Source: Plantago ovata
Taxonomy: Eukaryota > Streptophyta > Magnoliopsida > Lamiales > Plantaginaceae
Direction of reading: 5' to 3'
Length of the DNA stretch: 64,000 nt
Assembly: GCA_028274465.1 (NCBI GenBank)
Contig: CM051456.1
Coordinates: forward strand, 77,610,753 to 77,674,752
The notes under the pieces are model-generated. The model did no database searches. It saw only the letters and a list, made by a program, of their open reading frames with translations, and had not been told where the DNA came from. Below, in pieces: positions 9,892-20,376 of the stretch; within the stretch, counting starts at the first letter, position 1; each line of letters begins with the position of its first letter. The translations under genes and the position numbers were made by a program.

Positions 9892-10185
9892 TGAAGCTGC
9901 CCGGAACTTTCTTTCGTGATGAACAATGTTGTCGTTTGTGACGAGCAAGTTCGGGCGGCCCGTTATGATTTGTGATGAAAAAAATGTGTTTCGTGAGAAA
10001 ATGTAGTCGTCACTAACGAAAGAGGGTTTGTGACGAACAAATTTTTTGTCACGTATGGAATTCGTGAGGGTGTTCTTGTGACCAGTTTTATGACGACACA
10101 TTTTGTCACCTTTATACAAAAGTGACAAAAATCATGCTTAAGGTGACAAATATTTTCCCCACAGATGCTGCAGTTTTTTGTAGTG
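9892..10185. mobile_element. Terminus of a CACTA (En/Spm) DNA transposon
   Basis: The right edge reads GCAGTTTTTTGTAGTG, i.e. CACTACAAAAAACTGC on the minus strand, the hallmark end of plant CACTA elements. The ~290 bp inside it are packed with subterminal words based on GTGACGAA/TTCGTGA, for example around 9911, 9937, 9991, 10031 and 10066. Element Z is inserted on its left side, so its body and other end are outside the window. The three bases after the end are AAT. Confidence 0.8.
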
Positions 10186-10957
10186 AATGATTATTCTCTC
10201 ATAATATACATTTTTATACAATATAGATATAAAAGGTTAACAAAATAAAGTGTTAAATTTAAAATGGACCGAAATAAAACTATTATTAAATCTAAAAGAC
10301 AAAACAATAAACTTAAAAAAAAAAAGAATATTTCCTGTCCCACTCCAATTGGACCATTTTGGGTTGTGGTTTTGCTCACAATGTGAGTAAAACACACACC
10401 CATATATTGGTTTGCTCTTTTGATTGGGGTCACGCCCCTATTTTGGGTTGTCGATAATTGACGTGTCGGTGTGCAGTTGGGGTCATGACCCAAAATCTTG
10501 CTCGCCGATAAGCATCCTTATCCCCAACCTACAACCCATTATTGGGTTGCCATTGGGGTTGCAAAAATGTTGGGGTTGTGACCCCAACCCACATTTGTCT
10601 TCTTAACCATAAACCATTTTTTTTACCATGACCCAATTTATTATTTATTAAATCTTATTTATCATTACTAATTATTAATTATTATGTTTAATAAAATTAA
10701 TATAATATTACTATACCTGATTTAATTTTTATTATTATCATATAAAATTTAATTTCTTTACTATAGTACTTATTAATATTAATTTTGTTTAATTTACTTA
10801 TAATGGAAATGGAAAGTTAATGAAAATTTCAAATAACAACCGATGATAAACATAGTAGTACACGATAAAAATATGAAGAAAATGAAAACAACAACCAGAA
10901 CAGATAGAACCACGAAATGACAACCTAAACTGATAACAACATTAACTTTATCATGTT
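10186..10957. other. AT-rich DNA with GGGGTTGTGACCCC-type words; probable Harbinger 3' flank or end
   Basis: No coding sequence is seen. From about 10320 to 10600 the sequence repeats words such as TTTTGGGTTGTGG, GGGGTCACGCCCC, GGGGTCATGACCC and GGGGTTGTGACCCC, several of them short palindromes. This looks like terminal or subterminal DNA of the adjacent PIF/Harbinger element, or a small MITE. A matching opposite end was not found in the window. The rest (10186-10320, 10610-10950) is plain AT-rich DNA. Confidence 0.4.
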
Positions 10958-11049
10958 TCACCCATATAGTTGCCATATATTCTCGATCAAGTCTTCTTGG
11001 AGAGACAAGTACGTCTGCTTGTCTTCACCATCATCTTTATTGGTGACAA
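10958..11049 (-). pseudogene. PIF/Harbinger transposase, C-terminal fragment
   Basis: Reading leftwards from 11049, the frame encodes a tail ending YLSLQEDLIENIWQLYG with a TGA at 10958-10960. This is the typical C-terminus of plant Harbinger transposases (LQ.DLIEHIW.LHG pattern). It belongs to the same gene as the fragment at 19534-20376, from which element A separates it. Roughly the last third of the DDE domain is missing between the two. Confidence 0.8.
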
Positions 11050-11979
11050 GAACCGCCCCACACCGGGCGAACCGCCCGGTGTGTGGGGCGAACCGCCCCA
11101 CAGTAATTCGAAGCCTATATATAGTTGCTCAGTTTTCTCCGAAAATCATACGTTTCCAGACCTACTTTCTCACCTCTCTCTGTAGTTTTAGGTAGGGACT
11201 TCCCAGAGCCTGTTCTGGGGGTCCGTAGCTTAGGGGACTCTTTTTCATAGCAGTTTGGAGCTCGTAGGATCGCAATTCTCCGGAGATTGACAACCTTCGG
11301 TAACTTTGTATCTTACAGTTTATTCTACTTATTTTTATATTCTTTCAACATGTTTTCTTCTATGATTTATGTTGATTGCATGCCTATTATGAGTAGCTAA
11401 ACTTATCGTTGGTGGTAGTATGTGAATTCTTAGCGAAGGGAAGATAATCATGCTAATGGCTATATCGCGCATTATACTCCGTGTCATTGCTTTATTTCGT
11501 TGATCAGGCACAACCTAAATTCTCGTATGTTGTATTAATTATTATGCACAATTGGACCCTCGTCGACCTGTTCGCGAGTTTATCTTCGTAGTGTTGAATA
11601 ATTACGGAACACATTAGGACAATAGTGATTGACTTGTCAGACCAATTATCTTCGTAGTGCTTAATAATTGCAAGAGGACACTAGATTGAATCAAAGATCT
11701 CCATGCAAGACCGAGGAATTTATGCATGATTATCAACCCGTTATGCTTTGAAGGATCATACTATCACCAATCTCCATTATCTGCTAGAAACCCCTTTGCT
11801 ATCTGTCTGCTGTTTTTATATTCTAAATTAGATTTGATAAAGCTAGTTATAGTCCTCAGAGAACGACACTCGAGTCATTCTACTCCTACACTACGGTTTT
11901 CATTGTAGTTGTGGATTGCCTTTGGCTAATTAACAAATATTATTTGCTGAATACTGAACCGACAAATCCGCGTTCATCA
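11050..11979 (+). repeat. Element A 5' LTR, lacking its first 383 bp
   Basis: Homology to the 3' LTR begins at 11050, equivalent to 18604, in the middle of the palindrome cluster. It runs without net length change to GTTCATCA at 11979. The upstream U3 is gone; the TATA box and transcribed part remain. Confidence 0.92.
11115..11124 (+). promoter_or_regulatory. TATA box of the element A LTR promoter
   Basis: CTATATATAG lies just after the GC-rich palindromes in the LTR; the same arrangement is at 18669-18678 in the 3' LTR. In Z, B, C and E a TATATATAG-like box also follows the palindromes within ~30 bp. Confidence 0.7.
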
Positions 11980-11982
11980 AAT

Positions 11983-12000
11983 TGGCGCCGTTGCCGGAGA
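11983..12000 (+). other. Element A primer-binding site (tRNA-Asp type)
   Basis: The sequence starts TGGCGCCGTTGCCGG, three bases after the 5' LTR. It differs by one base from the TGGCGCCGTTGCCGGGGA sites in E and F. This is the primer site used by Athila-lineage elements. Confidence 0.88.
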
Positions 12001-12120
12001 CTATACTCCTTTTTTCTATTTAATTTGTTTATATTTTCAGCTTTAGATTCCTAATTCTATTAGTTTTAGTTTTCCTTTTTAATCTCTGATACTGCTTTCC
12101 TATTCTGTTACAGATAGTGT

Positions 12121-14279
12121 ATGCCGCATACACATTCTGCAGGAACACCGCTTGCTGATTCAATTGCTGAGATCGATAGAGTTTACCACCAAAGAAGGCG
12201 ACTACTTGAAAGACGCGCACTAGAGGAAATAGAGGATACCGATTTCTCTGAATCTCTACACATTCTTTTCAAGGAAATCGACGGAATGGCAGAAGCTAGA
12301 CCACTGAAAGCATGGGTTCAACCCACTAAGGATCGTATGAGGGGACCGGCGATTGTTCTTTCGTCTGCAACTCGAGATCTGGGAATCAAGAACCACGCAT
12401 TCCAACAACTTCCGAGGTTCTATGGCTTATCAAGGGAAGATGTGATGGGGTACTTGCGCGATATCGATGATTTCCTCAACCAACTCCCACGACCCGGAGC
12501 TGAAATAACAATGGATGAGTTGAGGATGAAGGTTTTTGCCATGGGACTTGGCGACAGAGCCAAGTCATGGTCGAGTTCTCTACCAGCAGGCTCGCTGGAC
12601 ACTTGGGAGAAGGTTTTTCAGCTTTCATCGAAAAATACTTCCCTCACACCTTGACTACCGCGCTAAAGGCGCAAATCACTGGATTCAAGCAGGGCTATGA
12701 TGAGACCATCTACACCGCGTTTGAGAGGTTCCAAGATCACACGAACAAGTGCCCTCACCATGGTTTTGAACTTTCTGACCTAGTCCAACACTTCTACAAT
12801 GGACTAACCTTCGAGAACCAACAAGTGGTGGATTTCCAATGCCGAGGCAATATTTGGGAGGAAACCGCAGAAGCCGTCTGGGCAGTTTTCGAAAGGCTTG
12901 CTAAGGGTTCGCAGTTCAAGGACCCAAGAGCAATGGTTAGGAGACGTGGACCTGAAGCTCCACCAACTCAAGAAGCCCCTATGTATAGGGGGAATGGGGA
13001 TCAATTCGAGTGCTTTACCAACAAATTGAAGCAAGTCCTCAAGAGCGCCACCGGAACAACTGTTTCGAACGAAGTATGCCGAATATGCAAGAACTATGGG
13101 CATGGGGCTCATATGTGTAGATCGGAGCTGGCATACGATGATGGCAACTGGGCTCGAGGAGGCGAAGAAGAAGCCTTTGCTACGGAGTTTGGTACTCAAG
13201 AAGTTAGCTACGGATAAGACGGTAGGAATCCTGGAGGTGGATTTTGGAGAAGGGGATTCCGAAACAATCAAGGATATGCACCGGCTAACCAAACTTATGG
13301 CCCTAACCAAGACCGTAGTAGGCTAAACTATGGTAATGACCACTGCGAAAATCCCGCTTCGAAGGAGCCACCGAAGTCGAAGTCGGCTAAACTGATGGAG
13401 AACTTGCAAAAGATGGTCGACCACACACAAAGTTTTCTCAAACTTTATGAAGAAGATTCCGAGAAGACTAGGGCAAGGCTCGATAGGTTGGAAGAGAGCA
13501 CTAGGCATGCCCATCAAAAGATGCAAGAATTGATCGACCGAGGAGCAAGTAGGGAACAAGGCAAACTGCCTAGCAACACTGAGAAGTCGATGTCCATTAC
13601 CTTGGTGGGTGGTCTACCTGTTGAAATCACCACAAAAAAGGTTGCTAAGTGCGAGAGTTGCAAGAGGGAAATGCCCCCACAAGCCGAAGAAGAAGAGAAA
13701 GACCTTGGTACTAACAAGAGTGAAGAGGAGCAAGAGGATCCCGAGCCACTCCCTCAAAGTTTCGATGTTAAGGTCGGGATTGGGGAACTTGAAGATATCC
13801 GAGCCACACTAGATACGGGATCCTACTCTAATGTGCTCCCTTTGAATGTTTTCGAGAAGAGTAACCTTGGAGAACTAACTGTGCATAAGGCTATTGTGCA
13901 ACTGGCGGATGGATCCCTTGTGAAACCCGAAGGCGTTGTGAAGAATGTATTAGTCAAGATTGGTGAAGCTTTTGTCTACACCGATTTTGTAATTATGCCG
14001 GCGTCAGCACCAGGAACGGGGGATGTCATACTCTTGGGACGAACATTCTTGACTAAGCTACGCTCCATGATGGACATCTACCAAAGAACTTGCACTATTG
14101 AAGTGGATGGCAAGCAATATGTGTTGCAAGCCATATCCGATCCACTTGATCCACCTGATACTCCTAACACTATTGATTATAGTGGTCTTAATGTCTATGT
14201 TCATTCTTATTCACAGGATCGAGGCATGGGAAGGAGATTCGTGAAGGGGAAGTCTAGTACCCTCAGAAAGAAAAGATAG
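12121..14279 (+). pseudogene. Element A gag-protease
   Basis: The product would be about 720 residues. The gag core carries Athila-type signatures: VQPTKDRMRGPAIVLSSATR, AFQQLPRFYGL, NKCPHHGFELSDLVQHFYNG. A CX2CX4HX4C zinc knuckle follows (CRICKNYGHGAHMC), then an aspartic protease with the active-site triplet in RATLDTGSYSNVLP and the later LLGRTFL motif. The ATG at 12121 is conserved in position in F. Two lesions are present: one base lost in a T run near 12618 (compare F at 62212), which shifts the frame, and CAA to TAA at 13215-13217. The C-terminus is short (TLRKKR then TAG) where a complete Athila would run on into reverse transcriptase. Confidence 0.92.
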
Positions 14280-14520
14280 GCGAAGACAGGAGTCGAGTCA
14301 GAGACTTTAAACAATGGCGCTATCCGGGAGGCAACCCGGGGTTTTTTATCGCTTTCTTTACCGCTTTATTGCATGCATTCATACTTGAACAATTTGCTTT
14401 TCATATGTGAAATTGTTCGTTTCTGTGTCGTATGTGCTTATGTTGTGTTCGAGTGCGATTTTTCGAGTGATATTTTGAGGAAAATGGTTTTCGGGGACTA
14501 AAAACAACATTTTTATTCGA
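14280..14520 (+). other. Post-protease linker with CCGGGAGGCAACCCGG stem-loop (element A)
   Basis: Forty-four bases after the protease stop lies a stem-loop, CCGGG-AGGCAAC-CCGG at 14324-14340, followed by a T run. It recurs after the protease in F (63926-63942), in reverse in B (~26097-26113) and, degenerate, in C (~39001-39017). A GGGAGGCAACCC motif is familiar downstream of pol in Athila elements, which suggests that pol was deleted up to this point. No coding sequence is present. Confidence 0.7.
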
Positions 14521-14524
14521 AAAC

Positions 14525-14680
14525 GATCGTCTCCCACCTCAGGAGGTGGGGGCCGAATCGCCCCCCATGTGGGACGAATCGCCCCACATCCAGAGCGCGC
14601 GCGCGCTCAGGACGTGCGGGGCGATTCGCCCCGCACGGGGCGGTTCGCCCCAGGCATGGGGCGAACCGCCCCACAACCTC
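14525..14680 (+). promoter_or_regulatory. GC-rich palindrome array upstream of ORF2 (element A)
   Basis: Several short palindromes lie in a row with the shared core GGCGAWYCGCC: GGGCCGAATCGCCCC, GGACGAATCGCCCC, GGGGCGATTCGCCCC, GGGGCGGTTCGCCCC and GGGGCGAACCGCCCC, with an alternating GC stretch between. The same units form the cluster next to the LTR TATA box. Equivalent arrays precede ORF2 in B (25801-25907) and C (38698-38812). A promoter or enhancer role is inferred. Confidence 0.6.
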
Positions 14681-14905
14681 CAGAGACTTAAAATCGGGAT
14701 TTTCATCCCCAATCTTTCATTTTTCTCCATTTTCATCTTCGTAACTCCAAAATTTCCTCCATTTTCAAAATACCTTCAACCCTTCATAACTTCTTCATCT
14801 TTCCATCATTTTGTGTGTTCTTTAGCTTCAATCGAAGCCCGTTACGTGCTCTATCTTTCTATCCGAACAAATTTCTTCCTAGCTCATTCAATTTCCGGAT
14901 TTAAG

Positions 14906-15445
14906 GTATTATCACATGAACCCTAATTTTTTAAATTTGGGGATTTTTTTATTTTATGCTTCAATTAAGCTTGTATGATGTATGGGTTGATGTTTTATGT
15001 GATTAGAATCGTTATTCATTATCAATTGCATGTTCAATTAGGCTTGGTTTGTTGATTTGTGATTTTTGCTATTAGATGATATATCTTGTTAGGAAATGTA
15101 TCTCTTACTATCATTCCATGCTTAAACATGTGTTTGTTGATATGATAATGATGGATTTATTGGTAGAATTCATGATTTATGGAGTTGAGGATTTATGTTG
15201 GATTTTTTGATTAATATGGTATGGATTGGACCTTGTGATTCAAGGCATTTGTTGTTTAGCAAGAGCATAATGTGATATGTTATTGTAGTAGCTACATTGA
15301 TATGTTGCGTAATGAAATAGCTAGACTAGACTTTGGGTTTTTGACGAGTTGGGTTTTTGAAGATATTGCTCGTATTGTTCACTCGTATATTTACATATGC
15401 ATAGGTCTGTTTTGCATCGTACAAGATACTAATTGCTGTTTGTAG
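14906..15445 (+). other. Leader intron of ORF2 (element A)
   Basis: The donor TTAAG|GTATTA is at 14905/14906. A TACTAAT branch-point match lies at 15427-15433 and the acceptor TGTTTGTAG ends at 15445, five bases before the ORF2 ATG. The 540-nt interval is AT-rich and non-coding. The acceptor, branch point and a stronger donor (GAG|GTAA) are conserved in B and C. Confidence 0.7.
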
Positions 15446-15450
15446 GAATC

Positions 15451-16755
15451 ATGGCACCGAGATCAAGGAGAGCCGGCTCTAGCAAAGAGGGGAAGGGAGT
15501 AGCATCAAGCTCCCAACCATCTCACCATATGTTCGAGTTGTCTGTAGCTGCGATAGAGGTGCGTCAAAGGCTAGAAGCGGAGGTGGCCGACGGAGGAAGG
15601 TCGATCATCCCAGATAGGAGGATTGACATTCCTGAGTCCGCCGTTGATAAAGCGGGATATAGGACGCTATCACGATTGGGGTCACAAAGGAATTGGGCAT
15701 GGTACAGTTCCAATAGGTTCAAAGGTTACGACGAGAGCCTCCTCCAAGAGTTATACACTGGATACACAGATCTCGAGGAAAAGAATGGGGCACTAGTCTG
15801 AGGCCTGATTATACCGTGGACACCAGAGGACATTTCTTCATTCATTCATTTTGGGTATCAGGAATACACCGGGAGCGACCATGCCTACCTGTATTCGAGG
15901 GCCTCAAGGGGGATAGGCAGACACATCACAAACGTGATCTGCAACAGGGAGTACCGATATCCAGAAATCGGGGGAGAACCTGGACGGATCAGTCAGAGCG
16001 ACCTTAGCATTGAAGCTAAGGTGATGATGAAATTTTGCATCTCCAACTTGATCCCTAGGAAGAATGACTCGTGGATTCAGCCCTACTACGCCGAGCTCCT
16101 CTACTGCCTGATAGACAGACATCAGATCGACATAGGGCGCATCATGTATGAGGAGTACGAGCGCCACTGGGAAAAGAAGAGGAAGCCATTCATCTTCCCA
16201 AGCTTCATCACAGCCTACTGCAAATATCATGGGGGCGATGACATTGAGGAGGGGGATTGCGAGGTCGCTGCCCTTTCACCCTCGACCATTGACGTGCAGC
16301 TCAATAGGTATCAGTTGAAGAACCCCACGGCTTCCGCTGCTGATGTAGGAGCACCTTACCAGCCAAGTGATTCCGATCGTGAGGATGCTATGGAGGCCGA
16401 TGTTGACCAAGCCCCTATCCCAGATATCCCGTTTGTCCATAGAGCACCGCATGCTCCACCTCGAGCACCACAGGGGTCTAGAGGATTTGACTTCTCTGAA
16501 TTCCGTACCTACCTCGACGGCCGTTTCGACAGAATTGATGCCAACAACGCGGCCATGCGACAGGACCTCGACAGGCACATTGTCCAACACAACCGCGATT
16601 GGGAGATATTCGACGAGCATCGCCGAGAGGATAGGCAGCAAATGTGGGAGCAGCAACAGCTCATCTAGCAGAAGCAGGAGGCTCTACGTCAGTCCAATGA
16701 GCTCATGAATGACATGTGGAGTGACTTTTATGGGGACTACCATCCCGATGATTAG
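15451..16755 (+). pseudogene. Element A ORF2: env-position protein, plant transposon protein domain-like
   Basis: The ATG at 15451 gives MAPRSRRAGSSKEGKG, a basic Ser-rich start shared with B. The body includes RNWAWYSSNRFKGYDESLLQ, SDLSIEAKVMMKFCISNLIP and FIFPSFITAYCKYHG. This pattern resembles the 'putative plant transposon protein' domain common in ORFs 3' of pol in Athila-type elements. The C-terminus is acidic and then Gln-rich (MWEQQQLI). No membrane segment or signal peptide is evident, so it is env-like by position only. Two nonsense changes are present: CGA to TGA at 15799-15801 and CAG to TAG at 16666-16668. The natural stop, by comparison with B, is 16753-16755. Confidence 0.78.
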
Positions 16756-18220
16756 TCCTTTCGCATGTCCACTCTCAGCCAACCGAGGCCAAACCGTTCG
16801 GTAACATCTAGTATCACTTTTTATTACTCATTCTCTTTTGCTAGGGGCTAGCTTAAGAATCGTAAGGGGGATGGGATGTGGACCGTGATGTTAAGTATTG
16901 TTTGGCTTTGTATTGATTAGTATCTTGTTCTTTGTCTGCATTTGCATTTGCACGTTTACTGCTTTCTTAGATTTTTTAGGTTGTATTCACTACATTCATC
17001 CTAGGATAGTCTTGCATGTTTTATATGGAGTTTATTGCCGAATTTTTTGAACTTTTTTATTGGGTAGATCAACCGACTATGCCATTAATCGTATGCTTCA
17101 TCTCTATGAATTTGTTTGAGGTTTTTCTCGCTTGGCTTGTCACATTTATGTATTGCACTGAGTTAAGCTTGGTAGTCTCGACATCACTTAGTGGTGTTTT
17201 CTCTACTGCGGTTCACGAAGGCCTTTATAATAGGATGATACATGTTAGGGTCTTATGGTTGTTTCCCGAGTAATTATGTACCTAAGAGGAAACAAGTCTT
17301 CACCATGCTTTGAGATTGCTAAATGCCTAGGAAGGAGGTAGTGTGAGGGTGTGTGATCCTTTGTTTATAACCTATTCTTCCGAATAGGTTTGGGGAGGGG
17401 GTTACACCATCATTAGACTTGTTTCTGTTTTTCATTTTTGTATCGTGAGTTTGTTTTTCCTTTTCCGTAAATTTTGTACTCCAACCTATTCTTTCGAATA
17501 GGTTAGGGGAAGTCGTGTGAGTCATTTTGTTTCTCTTTTTGTTAAAAAGATCTGGAAAGAAAAGAAAAAAAGAGAAGACCCCAAAAAAGCAAAGAAGGGT
17601 CCAATAAAAAAAGCCAAATAGCAGTTAGCAAAGTGTTGTGTCTTTTCCAATTCTTGTAATGTTCGTAATCGTGTTTTTCTATTTTTTATCTTTTTTGTCT
17701 TGAGTGTCATCTGTTCTAGACCACCCTCGTCCTGCCATTCAGGAAGTGGTGAATAGCTTAAGACTTTACTTAAGAGATGGGTAGAATAGGGGAGCGTTAT
17801 CTTTTATAGGGAACCCTCCTTCGTTTGATGAGAGCCAGTACTGGTTTGACCTCTTTTGAGGAAAAGTCTTAAAATGGTGGAACAGCAGTAAGCCCCTCAG
17901 TTTCATAGGCACGGGGCAACCATTCGTATCTTATCGTGCTTCATTACGTCGTCACTGACTAGGTCCAGGTAGAGAATGTTACGAGAGACTATCTTGTCTT
18001 GACATAAGTGCTTATGTGGATGTGTATAAGTCAATCGAGGTATTCTTCAACCTATATTCATGCTTTGATTTATATGGTTTTTGTTCATATGTTATTTGAT
18101 AGATTCAGTAGATTAGTTCATTTTATTTGGCATGAGACTCCATTTTGTGTCTTGCATGTTTTTTGTATTAGAGTCTAGCTTAGTTGCTTGAGGACAAGCA
18201 AAGGTTCGGTTTGGGGAGTT
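16756..18220 (+). other. Element A 3' untranslated region with hairpin pair and polypurine tract
   Basis: No credible gene is present. It holds the two AACCTATTC/GAATAGGTT hairpins (17369-17390 and 17483-17504), each followed by a GGTTWGGGGA run, a short purine-rich block (~17541-17620) and a conserved stretch near TCTAGACCACCCTCGTCC. It ends in the polypurine tract GGTTTGGGGAGTT (18208-18220) at the LTR. The region is very similar to the corresponding parts of Z, B and C. Confidence 0.8.
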
Positions 18221-19533
18221 TGATGAATGTGTATTTTACACTTTCATTTGAGTCTTTTTCACCTATTTTAGCTATCCTCTATGTTAATTTAGCTTTATTT
18301 TAATGCATTTTATTATAATAGTGTTACGTTTCCCTTTAGATTTTATTTTACAGGTTTTGGGTGAAAATCGAGGATTTCCGGGCAATTATATTGAAGTTGA
18401 CAAGGAATTGGTGTTCCAGAAGCCTATTTGGAGTATCTGAAGGTTTCCGGATAGGATTTGGAGTCTAGGGGTCGAATCTGGAGAGGTTAGAAGGCCACTA
18501 GGAGTCAGAAACCGAGTCCGAAAAGGGGAAGAAATCCAAAAACGCGTCGAAAATGCGGAATTCCGTGAAAAACCCTCCGGGCGAACCGCCGCAGATGTGG
18601 GGCGAACCGCCCCACACCGGGCGAACCGCCCGGTGTGTGGGGCGAACCGCCCCATAGTAATTCGAAGCCTATATATAGTTGCTCAGTTTTCTCCGAAAAT
18701 CATACTTTTCCAGACCTACTTTCTCACCTCTCTCTGTAGTTTTAGGTAGGGACTTCCCAGAGCCTGTTCTGGGGGTCCGTAGCTTAGGGGACTCTTTTTC
18801 ATAGCAGTTTGGAGCTTGTAGGATCGCAATTCTCCGGAGATTGACAACCTTCGGTAACTTTGTATCTTACAGTTTATTCTACTTATTTTTATATTCTTTC
18901 AACATGTTTTCTTCTATGATTTATGTTGATTGCATGCCTATTATGAGTAGCTAAACTTATCGTTGGTGGTAGTATGTGAATTCTTAGCGAATGGAAGATA
19001 ATCATGCTAATGGCTATATCGCGCATTATACTCCGTGTCATTGCTTTATTTCGTTGATCAGGCACAGCCTAAATTCTCGTATGTTGTATTAATTATTATG
19101 CACAATTGGACCCTCGTCGACCTGTTCGCGAGTTTATCTTCGTAGTGTTGAATAATTACGGAACACATTAGGACAATAGTGATTGACTTGTCAGACCAAT
19201 TATCTTCCTAGTGCTTAATAATTGCAAGAGGACACTAGATTGATTCAAAGATCTCCATGCAAGACCGAGGAATTTATGCATGATTATCGACCCGTTATGG
19301 TTTGAAGGATCATACTATCACCAATCTCCATTATCTGCTAGAAACCCCTTTGCTATCTGTCTGCTGTTTTTATATTCTAAATTAGATTTGATAAAGCTAG
19401 TTATAGTCCTGAGAGAACGACACTCGAGTCATTCTACTGCTACACTACGGTTTTCGTTGTAGTTGTGGATTGCCTTTGGCTAATTTACAAATATTATTTG
19501 CTGAATTCGAAACCGACAAATCCGCGTTCATCA
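18221..19533 (+). repeat. Element A 3' LTR (1313 bp, complete)
   Basis: It starts TGATGAATGTG and ends CGCGTTCATCA. U3 carries the palindromes GGGCGAACCGCC, GGGGCGAACCGCCCC and CCGGGCGAACCGCCCGG at about 18580-18655, then CTATATATAG at 18669-18678. The next base (19534) resumes the Harbinger transposase gene. Confidence 0.93.
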
Positions 19534-20376
19534 TGTAGCCCACTGTGGATAAATTCCATCTGTCAGATAATATCCCTTGTCGTATTCATGACCATTAACC
19601 ACTAACCTAGCAGGAGGCGCCCGACCTTCGAAAATATCATCAAAGACTGGAGACTGGTAGAGAACATTTAAGTCATTGCACGAGCCAGGCATTCCGAAAA
19701 ATGCATGCCAAATCCACAGGTCCTGTGAGGCAAAAGCTTCTAAGACAATTGTTGTCGTCCCAGACCGCCCTTGATATTGTCCTTTCCAAGCAGTTGGGCA
19801 ATTCTTCCATTCCCAATGCATGCAATCAATACTTCCAATCATGCCAGGAAATGCTTGTTGATTTCCAATGTGAAGTAGCCTTGCTAAATCTGCTGGATTA
19901 GGCCTCCACAAATAATGATTACCAAAATTGGCAATTACAACCTCAGTAAACTACTCAAGGGATGTTAGAGTTGTAGATTCACTTAGGCGTAGATAATCAT
20001 CGACACTATCTGCTACAGTTCCGTATGCCAGCATGCGCATTGTTGCGATACATTTTTGTAAGGTTGAAATGTTTTGTCGGCCTGTCACATCACGTCTTTC
20101 TTGGAAGAATTCGTCACTACTTGCTGCTGCTTCAATGAGCCTCTCAAAAACATGCTTCCGTATTTGAAATCTACGTCGGAATATCTTAGCCGGAAATTTT
20201 GGGTTTTCACCAAAGTAGTCCCTCATGAGGGACTCATGGACAATTTCTCTATCTCTCTCAATAGTCGGGCCACGGTATCGGGTGAATGTTGGGCGTATTA
20301 TTTGAGGCAATGCGGTGACAACGTGATTAATCATCTGATTGATTACACGAAAGTTGACTCTTCTTCTTTTGTGCAT
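19534..20376 (-). pseudogene. PIF/Harbinger transposase, N-terminal two thirds
   Basis: The frame runs from ATG at 20376 (MHKRRRVNFRVINQM) leftwards to element A. It contains a helical N-terminal region (FPAKIFRRRFQIRKHVFERL) and the DDE_4 nuclease motifs: first Asp in GMIGSIDCMHWEWKNCP, second Asp in KGYYLTDGIYPQW. A single in-frame TAG at 19951-19953 interrupts it. The frame stops at the LTR of A, one codon after DGIYPQWAT. The remaining C-terminus is at 10958-11049. The segment holding the third acidic residue is missing from both. This enzyme cuts and pastes PIF/Harbinger transposons together with the ORF1 protein encoded upstream. Confidence 0.9.

Larger units (their letters stand above)
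11050..19533 (+). mobile_element. Element A: pol-less Athila-like retrotransposon, nearly complete
   Basis: In order: truncated 5' LTR (11050-11979), tRNA-Asp-type primer site (11983-12000), gag-protease (12121-14279), stem-loop, palindrome array, ORF2 leader with intron, ORF2 (15451-16755), hairpin pair, polypurine tract and full 3' LTR (18221-19533). No reverse transcriptase, RNase H or integrase coding exists between protease and ORF2. The 930-bp overlap of the two LTRs is the same length and differs by only about 15-20 substitutions by eye, so the insertion is fairly recent. It sits inside the Harbinger transposase gene. The missing 383 bp of the 5' LTR and the missing transposase segment point to one deletion across the left junction. 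Confidence 0.9.

Noticed and set aside
14520..14680. CpG island of a host promoter
   Set aside because: The GC-rich stretch is made of palindromes repeated in every copy of the mobile element and belongs to it.
15451..16755. True retroviral envelope gene
   Set aside because: No signal peptide, membrane span or cleavage site is visible; only the position is env-like.
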